Shown: positions 16,037-25,227 of the stretch, in pieces
How positions within the stretch are numbered: the first letter of the stretch is position 1
Layout of the letters: each line of letters opens with the position of its first letter
NCBI GenBank assembly: GCA_003022435.1
Contig: PXUA01000005.1
Span: forward strand, 62,001-126,000
Length of the DNA: 64,000 nucleotides
DNA from: Bacteroidetes bacterium SW_9_63_38
GTDB lineage: Bacteria; Bacteroidota; Rhodothermia; Rhodothermales; Salinibacteraceae
Reading direction: 5' to 3'
The notes under the pieces: generated by a model
The model's database searches: none
Told to the model about the DNA's origin: nothing
What the model saw: only the letters and a program-made list of their open reading frames with translations
Made by a program: the position numbers and the translations under genes

Positions 16037-17197
16037 TCAGCCCGTCATGCGCTCCAGGGTCGCCCGAAGCTGTTCAAGAGCGTAGTCGATCTCGTCGGTT
16101 GTCGTGTCGATCCCCAGCGAAAACCGGACGGCGGCCGACGCCGTTTCCCGGTCACGCCCAATCGCGCTGAGCACGTGACTCGGTTCGAGGGCCCCACTCG
16201 TGCAGGCCGAGCCGGCCGACACGAGCACGCCCTGCATGTCCAGGTTCAGAATCAGCATTTCGCCGTCCACCGGCTCGCCGTCGACGGGCGGGAACGCGAC
16301 GTTCACGACGTGCGGGGCAACGATGTCGTTCTCGATCGGCGTGTTGAGGACGTACGGGCACGGAGTCGCCGCGTCGAGGCCGTCCACGAGGCGGCGCTGC
16401 AGGGTCGCCAGGTGCGCGCGTCGCTCCTCAGCGGACGCCACGGCACGCTCGAGGGCCTTCGCCATCCCGACCACCCCCGGCACATTCTCGGTGCCGCCAC
16501 GGCGCTCCCGCTCCTGTGAGCCGCCCTCGACCAGCGGCCCCAGGTCGACCCCCGACCGGACGTAGAGCGCCCCCACCCCCTTCGGCCCGTGAAACTTGTG
16601 CGCCGACATCGACAGCAAATCCACGCCGAGCGCCTCCACGTCGAGGTCGTAGAGCCCGGCCGCCTGCACGGCGTCGCAGTGCAGAAGCACGTCGTGGGCG
16701 CTACACGCCTCCGCAATCGCCGGCACGTCGGTCCGCACGCCGATCTCGTTGTTCGTATGCATGAGCGACACCAGCGCGGTCCGGTCATCGAGGGCCGCCT
16801 CCACCTGTGCCGCCGTGACGGCGCCGCCCTCCTCCGGCGTCAGAATCGTCACCGGGTGCCCCTGCTCCTGCAGCCGCTCGGCGGGCCGCAGCACGGCCTC
16901 GTGCTCCGCCGCCGACGTAACCAGGCCCTCATTGTCGCCCGCCGCGGCCAGCACGCCTTTCAGGGCCAGATTGTCGGCCTCCGTTCCGCCGCTCGTGAAG
17001 ACGATCTCGCTGGGCTCGGCCCCCAGGCATTCAGCGATCCGTTCCCGCGCCTCTTCGAGCGTCACGCGCGCGTCTCGGCCCAGCTGGTGGACCGACGAGG
17101 CATTTCCGTAGTGCTCCGTCATGTGCGGTGTCATCGCCTCCAGCACCTCCGGGGCGAGCGGTGTGGTGGCCGCGTGGTCCAGATATACGCGCTCCAT
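16037..17197 (-). CDS. Cysteine desulfurase (IscS/NifS class)
   Basis: This 386-residue PLP enzyme removes sulfur from cysteine to give alanine and an enzyme persulfide for Fe-S cluster or thio-cofactor assembly. YLDHAATTPLAPEV is at the N-terminus, the PLP-contacting HCDAVQAAG is mid-protein, and the lysine motif SMSAHKFHGPKG lies near residue 200. The active cysteine loop SAGSACTSGALEPSHVL is near 325, with the longer group I-type loop. ATG at 17197 was chosen because the sequence further upstream is repeat family C. No iscU or sufE partner lies beside it, so the sulfur acceptor is unclear; tRNA thiolation or Fe-S assembly are both possible. Confidence 0.92.
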   Translation of the reverse strand: MERVYLDHAATTPLAPEVLEAMTPHMTEHYGNASSVHQLGRDARVTLEEARERIAECLGAEPSEIVFTSGGTEADNLALKGVLAAAGDNEGLVTSAAEHEAVLRPAERLQEQGHPVTILTPEEGGAVTAAQVEAALDDRTALVSLMHTNNEIGVRTDVPAIAEACSAHDVLLHCDAVQAAGLYDLDVEALGVDLLSMSAHKFHGPKGVGALYVRSGVDLGPLVEGGSQERERRGGTENVPGVVGMAKALERAVASAEERRAHLATLQRRLVDGLDAATPCPYVLNTPIENDIVAPHVVNVAFPPVDGEPVDGEMLILNLDMQGVLVSAGSACTSGALEPSHVLSAIGRDRETASAAVRFSLGIDTTTDEIDYALEQLRATLERMTG

Positions 17198-17282
17198 CTG
17201 TACTGTGTAGATCCGTAAGAAGGACGTTGTCCCAGTCGTACGGCACGCCCACCCGCCCTGATTCCTCTCTGTCATCGCGCCG

Positions 17283-17450
17283 AGGGCGCCTGCATGTTGG
17301 GAGCCCTCCGGACACGGAGGAGGCGATGTTGCCGCTGAGCGGCCCATCTGCTCGGACTGCTCGGACGCGTGGATGTATGGAGGCAGTACCGCTGTGCCCA
17401 AATCATCCTCCTGTGCGGCGGAACCCAAGGTCCGATTGCTCTCCCTTGCC
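17283..17450 (-). repeat. Interspersed repeat family C, copy 4 (reverse)
   Basis: On the minus strand it contains GGCACAGCGGTACTGCCTCC, CATCCACGCGTCCGAGCAG, GATGGGCCGCTCAGCGGCAA and CAACATGCAGGCGCCCT, in the same order as the other members. Confidence 0.75.
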
Positions 17451-17547
17451 TCCGGAGCAACGAACAATGCGGGTGCTCACGCATTCAGGTGGCATCAAAA
17501 TTTTCGATTGAAGGAGGCCGACTTGTCCCCCCTCCGGTTGGCCCGGC

Positions 17548-17675
17548 CTGGTGCAGCTTCAAACGATCTTTTGGGGAGGGCAGTTTGCTATTGCTGGAAT
17601 CTCCAGCTTGAGCTCTGGACGGACAGTGTCCGTCCAGAGCTCGCTTGCACAACGAACCAGTTGAAGCTGCACTGG
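17548..17675 (+). mobile_element. MITE family A, full copy (120 bp) with 4-bp target duplication
   Basis: The element (17552-17671) has the terminal inverted repeat TGCAGCTTCAA / TTGAAGCTGCA and is flanked by CTGG on both sides. It carries the internal palindrome CTGGACGGAC / GTCCGTCCAG that copy 1 lacks. It shares length and order with the copy at 57909-58028. There are no coding frames of note. Confidence 0.88.
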
Positions 17676-17718
17676 GCCCGCTCTCGATCCTCTATCCTCG
17701 TTCCGTACGTCCCGTCCC

Positions 17719-19032
17719 ATGGACAAGCTCGTAGTGCACGGCGGCGCGTCGCTCGACGGCCCCCTCACCGTCGGCGGCTCCAAGAATACAGCCCTTCCCC
17801 TGATGGCCGCGGCGGTGCTGGCCGACGGCACCTCCCGAATCACCAAGGTGCCCGACCTGCGCGACGTGCGCACCTTTTCGAACGTGATCCGCGTGGCCGG
17901 CCCGGCCGTCACGTTCGACGACGACGCGCATACGCTGACAATTGACGCCTCGACGGTCGATCACCCAGTGGCGCCGTACGAACTCGTCAAGAAAATGCGG
18001 GCGTCGTTCTACATGCTGGGGGCGCTCATGGGCCGGTGTGGCGAGGCGAAGGTGTCCCTGCCCGGCGGCTGTGCGTGGGGGCCGCGACCGGTGGACCTCC
18101 ACATCAAGGGCATGGAGGCGTTCGGGGCCGATATCGAACTGGAGGAAGGCTACGTGATCGCCTCCGCGCCCGGCGGGCGCCTCGACGGCGGCTCCTTTCG
18201 GCTGGAGCCCTCCAGCGTCGGCGCCACGATCAATCTTCTGCTCGGGGCCGTGCGGGCCGAGGGGGCGTCCCGCATCGAAAACGCGGCGCAGGAGCCGGAC
18301 GTGGTCGCGTTCGGCGAGGCCCTGCAGAGCATGGGTGCGCAGATCGACGGCCTCGGTACCGACACCATCGAGATTCAAGGCGTCGACCGCCTGGACCCGA
18401 TCTCAGTGCGCAACACACCGGACCGGATTGAGCTCGGCACCTTCATGCTGATGGCCGCCACGGCGGGCACACCCGGCACGCCGGTTGAGATCCGCGAAGG
18501 CGCCCACGAGCACCTGGGGCAGAACTTCAAAGACAAGTTTGCCGAAACGGGCGTCGACGTGAACTATGAACCGGAGACCGTGACCGTGACGCGGCCCGAG
18601 ACGCTGCGGCCCGTGTCTATCGAGACGGCTCCCTACCCCGGTTTCCCCACGGATCTGCAGGCGCAGTGGACGGTGCTGCTGGGCCTGGCCGACGGCACGG
18701 CGACCGCGACGGACACCATCTACGACGACCGCTTCAAGCACGTCCCCGAGCTCCAGCGGCTGGGGATGGACATTTCCGTCGACGGAAACACCGCCACGGT
18801 CCACGGCGGCGCCCCAATCAAGGGCGCGCAGGTGATGAGCACGGACCTGCGGGCCAGCGTCTCGCTCGTGATGGCCGGGATGGTCGCCGACGGTACCACG
18901 CATGTCCTCCGCGTCTACCACCTGGATCGCGGGTACGAGCACCTGGAAGGCAAATTACAGGCCGCCGGCATCGACATCGAACGGCAGGAGTACGAGGAGT
19001 TCGAAGGCGACCCGGCCGGGACGCCGGCATGA
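17719..19032 (+). CDS. murA: UDP-N-acetylglucosamine 1-carboxyvinyltransferase
   Basis: This 437-residue cytoplasmic enzyme transfers enolpyruvate from PEP to UDP-GlcNAc, the first committed step of peptidoglycan synthesis. The N-terminal [19 protein letters not shown] carries the conserved Lys-Asn pair. The active cysteine is at residue 118 in [16 protein letters not shown], so the enzyme keeps the fosfomycin-sensitive cysteine. [21 protein letters not shown] and [17 protein letters not shown] are the expected domain 2 and 1 motifs. The C-terminus is acidic ([10 protein letters not shown]). It stands alone, just downstream of a MITE. Confidence 0.95.
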   Translation: MDKLVVHGGASLDGPLTVGGSKNTALPLMAAAVLADGTSRITKVPDLRDVRTFSNVIRVAGPAVTFDDDAHTLTIDASTVDHPVAPYELVKKMRASFYMLGALMGRCGEAKVSLPGGCAWGPRPVDLHIKGMEAFGADIELEEGYVIASAPGGRLDGGSFRLEPSSVGATINLLLGAVRAEGASRIENAAQEPDVVAFGEALQSMGAQIDGLGTDTIEIQGVDRLDPISVRNTPDRIELGTFMLMAATAGTPGTPVEIREGAHEHLGQNFKDKFAETGVDVNYEPETVTVTRPETLRPVSIETAPYPGFPTDLQAQWTVLLGLADGTATATDTIYDDRFKHVPELQRLGMDISVDGNTATVHGGAPIKGAQVMSTDLRASVSLVMAGMVADGTTHVLRVYHLDRGYEHLEGKLQAAGIDIERQEYEEFEGDPAGTPA

Positions 19033-19168
19033 TCCGTGATGGCGTGACTCGTGATGGCGTGACTTGTAACCGCCGATCCGGGCAGCCTGTGCAAAGCTCG
19101 TGCTGAACCCATCCGAAGAGGCCGAGATGCAGAAGAACGTGTTTTCTCCAAATGCGAAATTCCTCCTG

Positions 19169-19198
19169 TAACGTTCAAGCGTAAAACGCTGAACGTTA
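19169..19198. terminator. AT-richer hairpin between murA and purD
   Basis: TAACGTTCAAGCGT pairs with ACGCTGAACGTTA (one bulged A) around an AAA loop. No T-run follows on the plus strand, so it may be a processing site or a weak terminator. Confidence 0.45.
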
Positions 19199-19342
19199 GA
19201 ACGTTACGGGGAAAACAATCAGGTTATGCGGGGCGGACAGTTTTCTGTTGAAAGTCGACATTTTGAACTAAAAAAGGATCAGTCACCTCTGCACAGCACA
19301 AGCCGCCTTGCGCATTACTCCTTCACGCCTCACGCAACATCC

Positions 19343-19375
19343 ACACACCCCGACAGTGGTCGGGACACTGCTCCC
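19343..19375 (-). repeat. GTGTCCCGAC hairpin repeat, copy 3
   Basis: The reverse complement reads GGGAGCAGTGTCCCGACC then ACTGTCGGGGTGTG, nearly identical to 10694-10725. It lies 24 bp beyond the purD stop, mirroring copy 1's position after a coding region. Confidence 0.65.
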
Positions 19376-19399
19376 ATACTCACAGACTCGCACACGACG

Positions 19400-20692
19400 T
19401 TACGCCTCCGACAGGTGCTTGAGGCCCTTCTCTCCGATGTCGGTGCGAACGGTGTTGCCGTCGAAGTGAACGCGGTCGGTGCCGTCGTAGGCTCGCTCCA
19501 GGGCCTCCGGCAGGTCGTCGCCCAGCGCTGTGACGCCCAGCACGCGCCCCCCGTCGGTGACGAGCACGCCGTCCTCACGCAGCCGGGTGCCGGCGTGTAG
19601 AACCGATACCTCGGACAAGGCCTCCGCCTCGTCGATGCCTATGATCTCAAATCCGGTCTCATACTCGATCGGATAGCCGTCGGAGGCCAGCACCACGCAG
19701 GCCGCCGCCCGGGAGGACGCCCGCAGCGACCCGGTCTCCAGCGTCCCGTCGGCAACGCTTTCGAACACGTCGACGAGGTCGCTCTCAACGAGCGGAAGCA
19801 CAACCTGCGCCTCCGGATCCCCAAGACGACAGTTGAACTCCACCACCTTCGGCCCCTCGTCGGTGATCATGAGGCCGCAGTAGAGGACGCCCTGGTACGG
19901 CGTGCCTTCTTCCTGCATGCCCAGAAGGGTCGGCTCGATAATCTCGCGGCAGACGCGATTCAGCAGGTCGCCGTTGACGATCGGCGCCGGCGAGAAGGCC
20001 CCCATGCCGCCCGTGTTGGGCCCTGTACCGCCCTCGCCGATGGGCTTGTGGTCCTGCGACGGCGTGAGCAACACGTAGTGCGTACCGTCGGTGAGGGCAA
20101 AGATGCTGACCTCCTCCCCGTCCATTTTTTCTTCAACCACCACCTGATCCCCGGCGTCGCCAAAGGCCCGGTCCTGCACGATCTCATCGAGCGCCTCGTG
20201 CGCCTCGTCGAGCGTCGAGCAGACGTACGCCCCCTTTCCGGCAGCGAGCCCATCGGCCTTCACGACAATCGGCGCCCCAACCTCGTCCAGGTAGTCCGAC
20301 GCCGCGTCGTACTCGTCGGCCTCGAAGACCTTAAACTCGGCGGTTGGGACATCATGCCGGGCCATGAATTGATCGGCAAACGCCTTGCTGCCCTCCAGCT
20401 GCGCCGCCGCGGCGGTCGGGCCGACGATGGAGAGCCCTTCTTCCTGAAACGCATCGACGATGCCGTCCACGAGCGGCTGCTCCGGCCCGACGACCGTGAG
20501 GTCGATGTCGTCCTCTCGGGCAAACTCTATGAGCCCGTCGATGTCGTCCGACGCGATGCCGATGTTGGAGGCGTGCCGTGCAGTGCCGGGATTGCCGGGG
20601 GCCGCGTAGAGGGCATCGGTGCGAGAACTGGTGTTCAGGGCACGGGTGAGGGCGTGCTCGCGCCCGCCGCTACCGACGACAAGAATACGCAT
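19400..20692 (-). CDS. purD: Phosphoribosylamine-glycine ligase (GARS)
   Basis: This 430-residue ATP-grasp enzyme joins glycine to 5-phosphoribosylamine in purine synthesis. The N-terminal MRILVVGSGGREHAL is the family hallmark and fixes the start at 20692. The ATP-grasp core shows PIVVKADGLAAGKGAYVC near residue 135, TPSQDHKPIGEGGTGPNTGG near 210, and the metal site VVEFNCRLGDPEAQ near 285. The length matches the family (420-430). The other purine genes in the window, purN and purH, are 26 kb away, so the pathway is dispersed. Confidence 0.96.
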   Translation of the reverse strand: MRILVVGSGGREHALTRALNTSSRTDALYAAPGNPGTARHASNIGIASDDIDGLIEFAREDDIDLTVVGPEQPLVDGIVDAFQEEGLSIVGPTAAAAQLEGSKAFADQFMARHDVPTAEFKVFEADEYDAASDYLDEVGAPIVVKADGLAAGKGAYVCSTLDEAHEALDEIVQDRAFGDAGDQVVVEEKMDGEEVSIFALTDGTHYVLLTPSQDHKPIGEGGTGPNTGGMGAFSPAPIVNGDLLNRVCREIIEPTLLGMQEEGTPYQGVLYCGLMITDEGPKVVEFNCRLGDPEAQVVLPLVESDLVDVFESVADGTLETGSLRASSRAAACVVLASDGYPIEYETGFEIIGIDEAEALSEVSVLHAGTRLREDGVLVTDGGRVLGVTALGDDLPEALERAYDGTDRVHFDGNTVRTDIGEKGLKHLSEA

Positions 20693-20799
20693 GGGGGGAG
20701 TCGTGTGATTGTGAGGCGCGTAGCGATTATTATGGAGCGACGGCGGGAAGGCTCCCGCCCGTCTCTGTTTGCTTGCATGATAGGTGCTGCCCTCCACGG

Positions 20800-22047
20800 A
20801 TGCACACGCGGTTTTGCTCCGTTTTGCACTTCTGCCTCTTCTTCAAATCCCCTTCGCTGCCGGTGGAGCGCCCCTCCCGGACGGCGCTCGGTCTGTTCCT
20901 CATCGGCACGCTGGGGATCGGCCTGCAGCCGGTCTACGGTCAGGGGGGGTTCCCGGGCGCGTCGGACGACGAACAGGCTGTCAACGTACGGGTGTATCCG
21001 GAGGACTTCTGGGGGCCGCGCGTCGGCGTCGGGGCGGGCGTCGGAGTGGTCGGCCACAATCTTGCCCGGCCGTACGATCAGTGGCTGGTCACCGTCGCCC
21101 CGGCCCGCCATGAGCAGGCGGGCACGATCTCGTTTGCGAGTGCCGATCCGCACCGCGCCCGCCGGTCCCTCCTGGTCGATGCCCGCGTTCTGCACAGCGA
21201 CCGCGACTGGACCGGGCCCTGGACGCTGACGCGATCGGCGGTGCGGACGCGCGTCCGGGGGGGCCAGACGTTCTTCAACCGCCGCCTGCTCGTCCAGCCG
21301 CACGCAACGGCCATGTTCACGGAGGTCTCCGGGATCGACGACCGCGACGGATTTTCGGCGGCGCAGCGAACGGCGACGCAGTCTCCCGCCGAGGACGCGT
21401 ACACCGGCCTGCGCACAGGACTCTCGCTCCGATACGATTCCCGAGGCGGAGTCTCCCGACGAGCGCGCGGCGTGCGCCTGCAGGGCACCTGGGATCACTA
21501 CCTGCCGCTGGACGGTCCCGCTCTTCAGTTTGACCAGTTCGACCTCGACGCGTACGGAACCCTGCTCCTATACGAGCGACACCGCCTCGCGCTGCGCCTC
21601 CACGCGACGCTGACAACGGGGGACCGCCCGCCTCTCCATATGCAACCCACTCTCAGCGGCACCGTCGTCCCCGGCTGGAAGCGGGCGCAGTTCGTCGGGC
21701 CCGACCGCCTGCTCGGCAGCCTCCTGTACCGGTTTCCACTGTGGTCCCCGGCCCGCCTTCCCGTCATCGAAGGGCATCTGGGCGGTCATCTGGCAAACGT
21801 CTATCGGGACCTTCCGACGGAGTTTTCTCCCACAGTCAGCTCGGCGGAGACGGTCTCCGCCGTCGATCCCCCGCTGCGCCCCTCCGCCTCCGCCGGCCTC
21901 CGAATTGCGGTGCCCTTCCGTCCCCGGCTCACCCTCGACCTCGCCATAGGGGGAAGCCCGGACGGGGTCACGGCGACGACAGTCTCGTTCTCACGCCGCC
22001 TGCAGTCCGTACGTCGCCCGCACCACTCCGCCGACCCGGTCCGGTAG
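20800..22047 (+). CDS. BamA/Omp85-like outer-membrane beta-barrel protein without POTRA domains
   Basis: A protein of about 415 residues with a hydrophobic export signal (TALGLFLIGTLGIGLQPVYGQ) and then barrel-like strands. Segments such as GLSLRYDSRGGVSRRARGVRLQGTW and LLGSLLYRFPLWS resemble the surface-antigen (bacterial surface antigen/Omp85) barrel, where D-S-R follows the first strands. No POTRA domains are visible, so it is a barrel-only relative with unknown role. The start is uncertain: ATG 20800 gives a long n-region, GTG 20863 places the signal peptide at the very N-terminus. It is transcribed divergently from purD and is followed by the membrane gene at 22078. Confidence 0.55.
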   Translation: MHTRFCSVLHFCLFFKSPSLPVERPSRTALGLFLIGTLGIGLQPVYGQGGFPGASDDEQAVNVRVYPEDFWGPRVGVGAGVGVVGHNLARPYDQWLVTVAPARHEQAGTISFASADPHRARRSLLVDARVLHSDRDWTGPWTLTRSAVRTRVRGGQTFFNRRLLVQPHATAMFTEVSGIDDRDGFSAAQRTATQSPAEDAYTGLRTGLSLRYDSRGGVSRRARGVRLQGTWDHYLPLDGPALQFDQFDLDAYGTLLLYERHRLALRLHATLTTGDRPPLHMQPTLSGTVVPGWKRAQFVGPDRLLGSLLYRFPLWSPARLPVIEGHLGGHLANVYRDLPTEFSPTVSSAETVSAVDPPLRPSASAGLRIAVPFRPRLTLDLAIGGSPDGVTATTVSFSRRLQSVRRPHHSADPVR

Positions 22048-22077
22048 TCCATCCTTGTTCGCAACCGTATTCTCGTC

Positions 22078-23064
22078 GTGTCTCCCCCGCTTCGCCGCGT
22101 CCTACAGACCGTCCTCACCGTCGGAGGGCTTGCCGCCCTCGTATGGTGGGTTGATGGAACTGCACTCGTGGCGTCCCTGCACTCGGCCCAATGGACGTGG
22201 GTCGGAGCGGCGGCGCTCCTGCTGCCGCTCAACCTGGGACTCGACGGATGGGTGTGGCACCGTCTGCTCCGGCCGGTGGAGGGATCGTTTTCCCGGAGAG
22301 CCATCGTTAGGGGGGTGCTCAGCGGCCTGGCGCTTGGGTTCTGGACCCCGGCGCGGGCCGGTGAGTATGCCGGGCGGGCCGTTTCGTGTGCCGACGCCGA
22401 CCCGTGGACGGTATCGGTGTCTGTGTTCGTACAGCGGATGATCGACATGCTGATCGGCGTGGGCGTTGGGCTGCTCCTGCTCCTCGGCGCATTCTGGACC
22501 GGCCTGCTCGTGCCTACCCTCCCGTGGATGAGCGTGGCAGCCCTCGGATTCAGCACCGTGGTCGTGCTCGGACTAGGCCTCCTCCATCCCCTTCTCTTCC
22601 ATCGGGCCGCGGAGGCCCTTGACCACTGGGACGGCTCGCTCACGGACCGAACGGCGTTCGTACCCCGCCTCACCCTCCGGAATCGAGCGGTCGTGCTGGG
22701 CGGCAGCCTGGCCCGATACCTCGTGTTCACCACTCAGTTCGCGCTCCTGGGACTCGCCTTCGCCCCGTCCGCCGCCGTCGGGCCCCTCGCCGTGACCGCC
22801 GGCCTCACCTTTTTCGCCAAGTACCTGATCCCGTCGCTGACCCTGCTCGATCTCGGCATTCGGGAGGGCAGCGCCGTGTTCTTTTTTCAGGCCGCAGGAC
22901 TCAGCGCAGCAGCCGGCCTGAACGCCGCCCTGCTCCTGTTCGCGATCAACGTTCTCCTGCCTGCCGCCGTGGGGGTGCCCGTTGCGGTGCGGCTCTCGTT
23001 CGGTGCCTCCGACGAAACGTCCTCCGCCTCCACGAAATTTTTCTCAATCCCGTTCCGTTCCTGA
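22078..23064 (+). CDS. LPG-synthase-like (UPF0104/AglD2 family) multi-pass membrane protein
   Basis: This 328-residue inner-membrane protein has about seven or eight hydrophobic helices (for example LTVGGLAALVWWVDG, WVGAAALLLPLNLGLDG, MLIGVGVGLLLLLGAFW). A charged FAKYLIPSLTLLDLGIREGSA loop near the C-terminus is typical of the lysylphosphatidylglycerol-synthase transmembrane family. The family includes lipid flippase-like proteins in lipid modification and glycan export. It lacks the soluble synthase domain, so aminoacyl-lipid synthesis is not implied. It starts with GTG 30 bp after the barrel gene and is followed by a glycosyltransferase, suggesting an envelope glycolipid role. Confidence 0.75.
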   Translation: MSPPLRRVLQTVLTVGGLAALVWWVDGTALVASLHSAQWTWVGAAALLLPLNLGLDGWVWHRLLRPVEGSFSRRAIVRGVLSGLALGFWTPARAGEYAGRAVSCADADPWTVSVSVFVQRMIDMLIGVGVGLLLLLGAFWTGLLVPTLPWMSVAALGFSTVVVLGLGLLHPLLFHRAAEALDHWDGSLTDRTAFVPRLTLRNRAVVLGGSLARYLVFTTQFALLGLAFAPSAAVGPLAVTAGLTFFAKYLIPSLTLLDLGIREGSAVFFFQAAGLSAAAGLNAALLLFAINVLLPAAVGVPVAVRLSFGASDETSSASTKFFSIPFRS

Positions 23065-23224
23065 GTATCCCGACTGCCTCCCCCTGATTTTGAGGCCCGG
23101 TGTCGGAATCTTAATGATGCTTCCAGCCCGTCGGTCAGGGTGGTGCCTCTGTTCGCATCGGTGTGCACTCCCTCCCCCGGGCGATCTCTTCAACGCTTCT
23201 CTGCTTCCTGTTCCTCCTTGCGTC

Positions 23225-24370
23225 GTGCCCCTCCCTGCTCTTGCGCTACTCCTTGCGGTGATGCTTCCCTACGCCGGGCTCCTGAGCCTGACGGCCGTGG
23301 GGGTGTGGCGCGTCCGGCGGCACTCGCCCCCTGCTCCGCCGGACGAGTGGCCGACGGCGTCCGTGGTCGTGCCGGCCCGCAACGAGGCCGACGCCATCGA
23401 CGACTGCCTCGACAGCCTCCGGGCGTGCGACTACCCGTCGGGCAAACTCGAAATCATTGTGGTCGACGACTTTTCGACCGACGGGACTGGGGAGCAGGTG
23501 CGAGCGCGCCGACCGGCCCCCGTCGGTGCCCCGGTGGAGGACCCGCTCCGGCTCGTCGAGATGGAGACGACACATGCCTCGAACGGCCGCCACAAGCCCG
23601 CCGCCCTCGCCCACGGCATCGACCGGGCCGAGGGCGACATCATCCTCACAACCGACGCCGACTGTACCGTCTCGCCCGGATGGATCCGGTCGATGGTGCG
23701 CCGTTGTACGCTGGAGACGCCGTTCGTGGCCGGTCCCGTTGCCTACGAACACGAGGACCGCTTCTTCCCCCGCCTCCAGGCCCTTGAGCTGATGGGACTG
23801 GTGGCCTTCGGGGCGGGCACCCTCGGCGTCGGCCTACCCACCTTCTGCAACAGTGCCAATGTGGCCTACCGGCGCGATGTGCTTGCGGCCCGCGACCGGG
23901 CGCCCGACGGGGCCGCTCAGGACGAAATCCTCCTGCAGTACGTGGCTTACGACTCGGATCGGGCAGTGACCTTCAACGCGGACCGCGAAGCGATCGTCTC
24001 GACCGATCCCGCCCCCTCCTTCATGGACTATCTCAAGCAGCAGGCCCGATGGGCCCAGATGGGCCTGCGCTACCCGTTCCAGCTTCCACGACTGTTGGTC
24101 TTCGGCCTCTGGAGCGGCCACGCGGCGTTGTTTCTGGCCGGCGCCGTCGCCCTCGCCCTCCCGGCGTGGCGCGAGACCGTGCTCCTCACCTTCCTCGGCA
24201 AAATCGCCGTCGACGCCCTCATGACGGTGCCCATAGTGCGGCAGTTCGGCCAGCGCGGCCTGCTCCGCTCCGCCGTCCCGACCGAACTGTTCCTGTTGTT
24301 TTCGGTCCCGCTCATCGGGCTCCTCAGCACCTTCGGCGACGTGACCTGGAAGGGACGCAAGCTGGACTGA
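23225..24370 (+). CDS. Membrane glycosyltransferase, family GT2
   Basis: A protein of about 381 residues: one N-terminal helix (LALLLAVMLPYAGLLSLTAVGVW), a GT-A domain and three or four C-terminal helices. The GT2 domain shows ASVVVPARNEADAIDDCL, VVDDFSTDGT, the metal-binding TTDADC and a QQARW processivity-type motif. It likely transfers sugars on the cytoplasmic face onto a lipid or growing chain. GTG 23225 was chosen as the start; in-frame ATGs exist upstream at about 23114, but that region reads as noncoding. The neighbouring flippase-like and deacetylase genes point to an envelope polysaccharide or glycolipid. Confidence 0.82.
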   Translation: MPLPALALLLAVMLPYAGLLSLTAVGVWRVRRHSPPAPPDEWPTASVVVPARNEADAIDDCLDSLRACDYPSGKLEIIVVDDFSTDGTGEQVRARRPAPVGAPVEDPLRLVEMETTHASNGRHKPAALAHGIDRAEGDIILTTDADCTVSPGWIRSMVRRCTLETPFVAGPVAYEHEDRFFPRLQALELMGLVAFGAGTLGVGLPTFCNSANVAYRRDVLAARDRAPDGAAQDEILLQYVAYDSDRAVTFNADREAIVSTDPAPSFMDYLKQQARWAQMGLRYPFQLPRLLVFGLWSGHAALFLAGAVALALPAWRETVLLTFLGKIAVDALMTVPIVRQFGQRGLLRSAVPTELFLLFSVPLIGLLSTFGDVTWKGRKLD

Positions 24371-24449
24371 CGCGAGCACTCCGACGTTCAAGTGTGATCA
24401 GTCGATGGAGGCGCCCCTGCTTTTTTTGGTGGGTCTACCGGAATGGTAT

Positions 24450-24482
24450 GGGCGTCTGTGAGTATAGGCGTCTGTGAGTATG
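24450..24482. repeat. Direct repeat of GGCGTCTGTGAGTAT upstream of the deacetylase
   Basis: Two copies of the 15-base unit lie almost head to tail. They overlap possible alternative starts of the deacetylase gene and could be a regulator site or chance duplication. Confidence 0.4.
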
Positions 24483-24518
24483 GACTCAATTTTCCTCTCA
24501 ACGACCGCAGGGGCCATT

Positions 24519-25166
24519 ATGAGAGTGTTGATCCCGTACCTGGCAACGCACGGGCTGCGGCCGTTCCAGCGGTTCTTCCCCGACATGCTGTGGCGCGTGG
24601 ACGCGGCGGCGCCGACGGCGTACCTCACGTTCGACGACGGACCGACCGCCGAGCTGACGCGTCCCCTTCTGGACACGCTCGCGGACTACGACGCGCAGGC
24701 CACTCACTTCTTGATCGGCAGTCACGCCGCCGAGCATCCCGACCTTGTGCGCGCCATCGTGGCCGACGGCCATCGAATCGGGAACCACACCTACACGCAT
24801 CCCGACCCGTGGACCATTTCGGAGGACGGACTGGCCCGTGAACTGCAGCGCACCACGGAGGTGCTTGAGGATCTCATCGGCGCTCCCCTCCGGACGATGC
24901 GCCCCCCCTACGGCCACCCCACCGGCTTCCTCCGCGAGTGGTGCGCCGCCCAGAACCAGCGCATGGTCATGTGGGACGTGATGCCGGGCGATTTTCTGCA
25001 AACGGCCACCGCCTCTCGGGTCTCTTCGTTCGTGATCAACCACCTCCGCCCCGGCTCCGTCATCGTCCTGCACGACAACCCCATCTGCGAAGACGTCACG
25101 CCGCAGGCCCTGGCCACCATCCTGGACACGCTGACGCGGCAGGGCTGGTCGTTCGACGCGCTATAG
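24519..25166 (+). CDS. Polysaccharide deacetylase (NodB homology, CE4)
   Basis: This 215-residue CE4 enzyme should remove N-acetyl groups from a GlcNAc polymer or precursor. Motif 1 AYLTFDDGPTAE holds the catalytic base and metal Asp. Motif 2 HRIGNHTYTHP holds the two metal histidines. Motif 3 RPPYGHP and motif 5 IVLHDN follow. ATG 24519 was preferred over the upstream GTG/ATG near 24474-24480, which sit in a direct repeat. No signal peptide is evident from this start, so it may act in the cytoplasm or be exported in another way. It is the last gene of the flippase-GT2-deacetylase run. Confidence 0.85.
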   Translation: MRVLIPYLATHGLRPFQRFFPDMLWRVDAAAPTAYLTFDDGPTAELTRPLLDTLADYDAQATHFLIGSHAAEHPDLVRAIVADGHRIGNHTYTHPDPWTISEDGLARELQRTTEVLEDLIGAPLRTMRPPYGHPTGFLREWCAAQNQRMVMWDVMPGDFLQTATASRVSSFVINHLRPGSVIVLHDNPICEDVTPQALATILDTLTRQGWSFDAL

Positions 25167-25227
25167 GGGTATCCCGTATTGCGTATTCCGTAGTGAACAT
25201 TTCTTCCCGGGATACGCAAGGAGTCGA

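Larger units (their letters stand above)
17198..17718. other. Intergenic region between divergent cysteine desulfurase and murA genes
   Basis: It is mostly mobile or repeated DNA: a reverse copy of family C (17283-17450) and a full MITE family A copy (17552-17671). No gene is seen. Only about 45 bp separate the MITE from murA, so the murA promoter may be inside or overlap the MITE. Confidence 0.55.
19033..19399. other. Intergenic region between convergent murA and purD
   Basis: No gene is seen. It begins with tandem GTGATGGCGTGACTC units (19036-19066), then a hairpin TAACGTTCAAGCGT/ACGCTGAACGTTA (19169-19198), and a reverse copy of the GTGTCCCGAC repeat (19343-19375) just before the purD stop. 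Confidence 0.55.
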
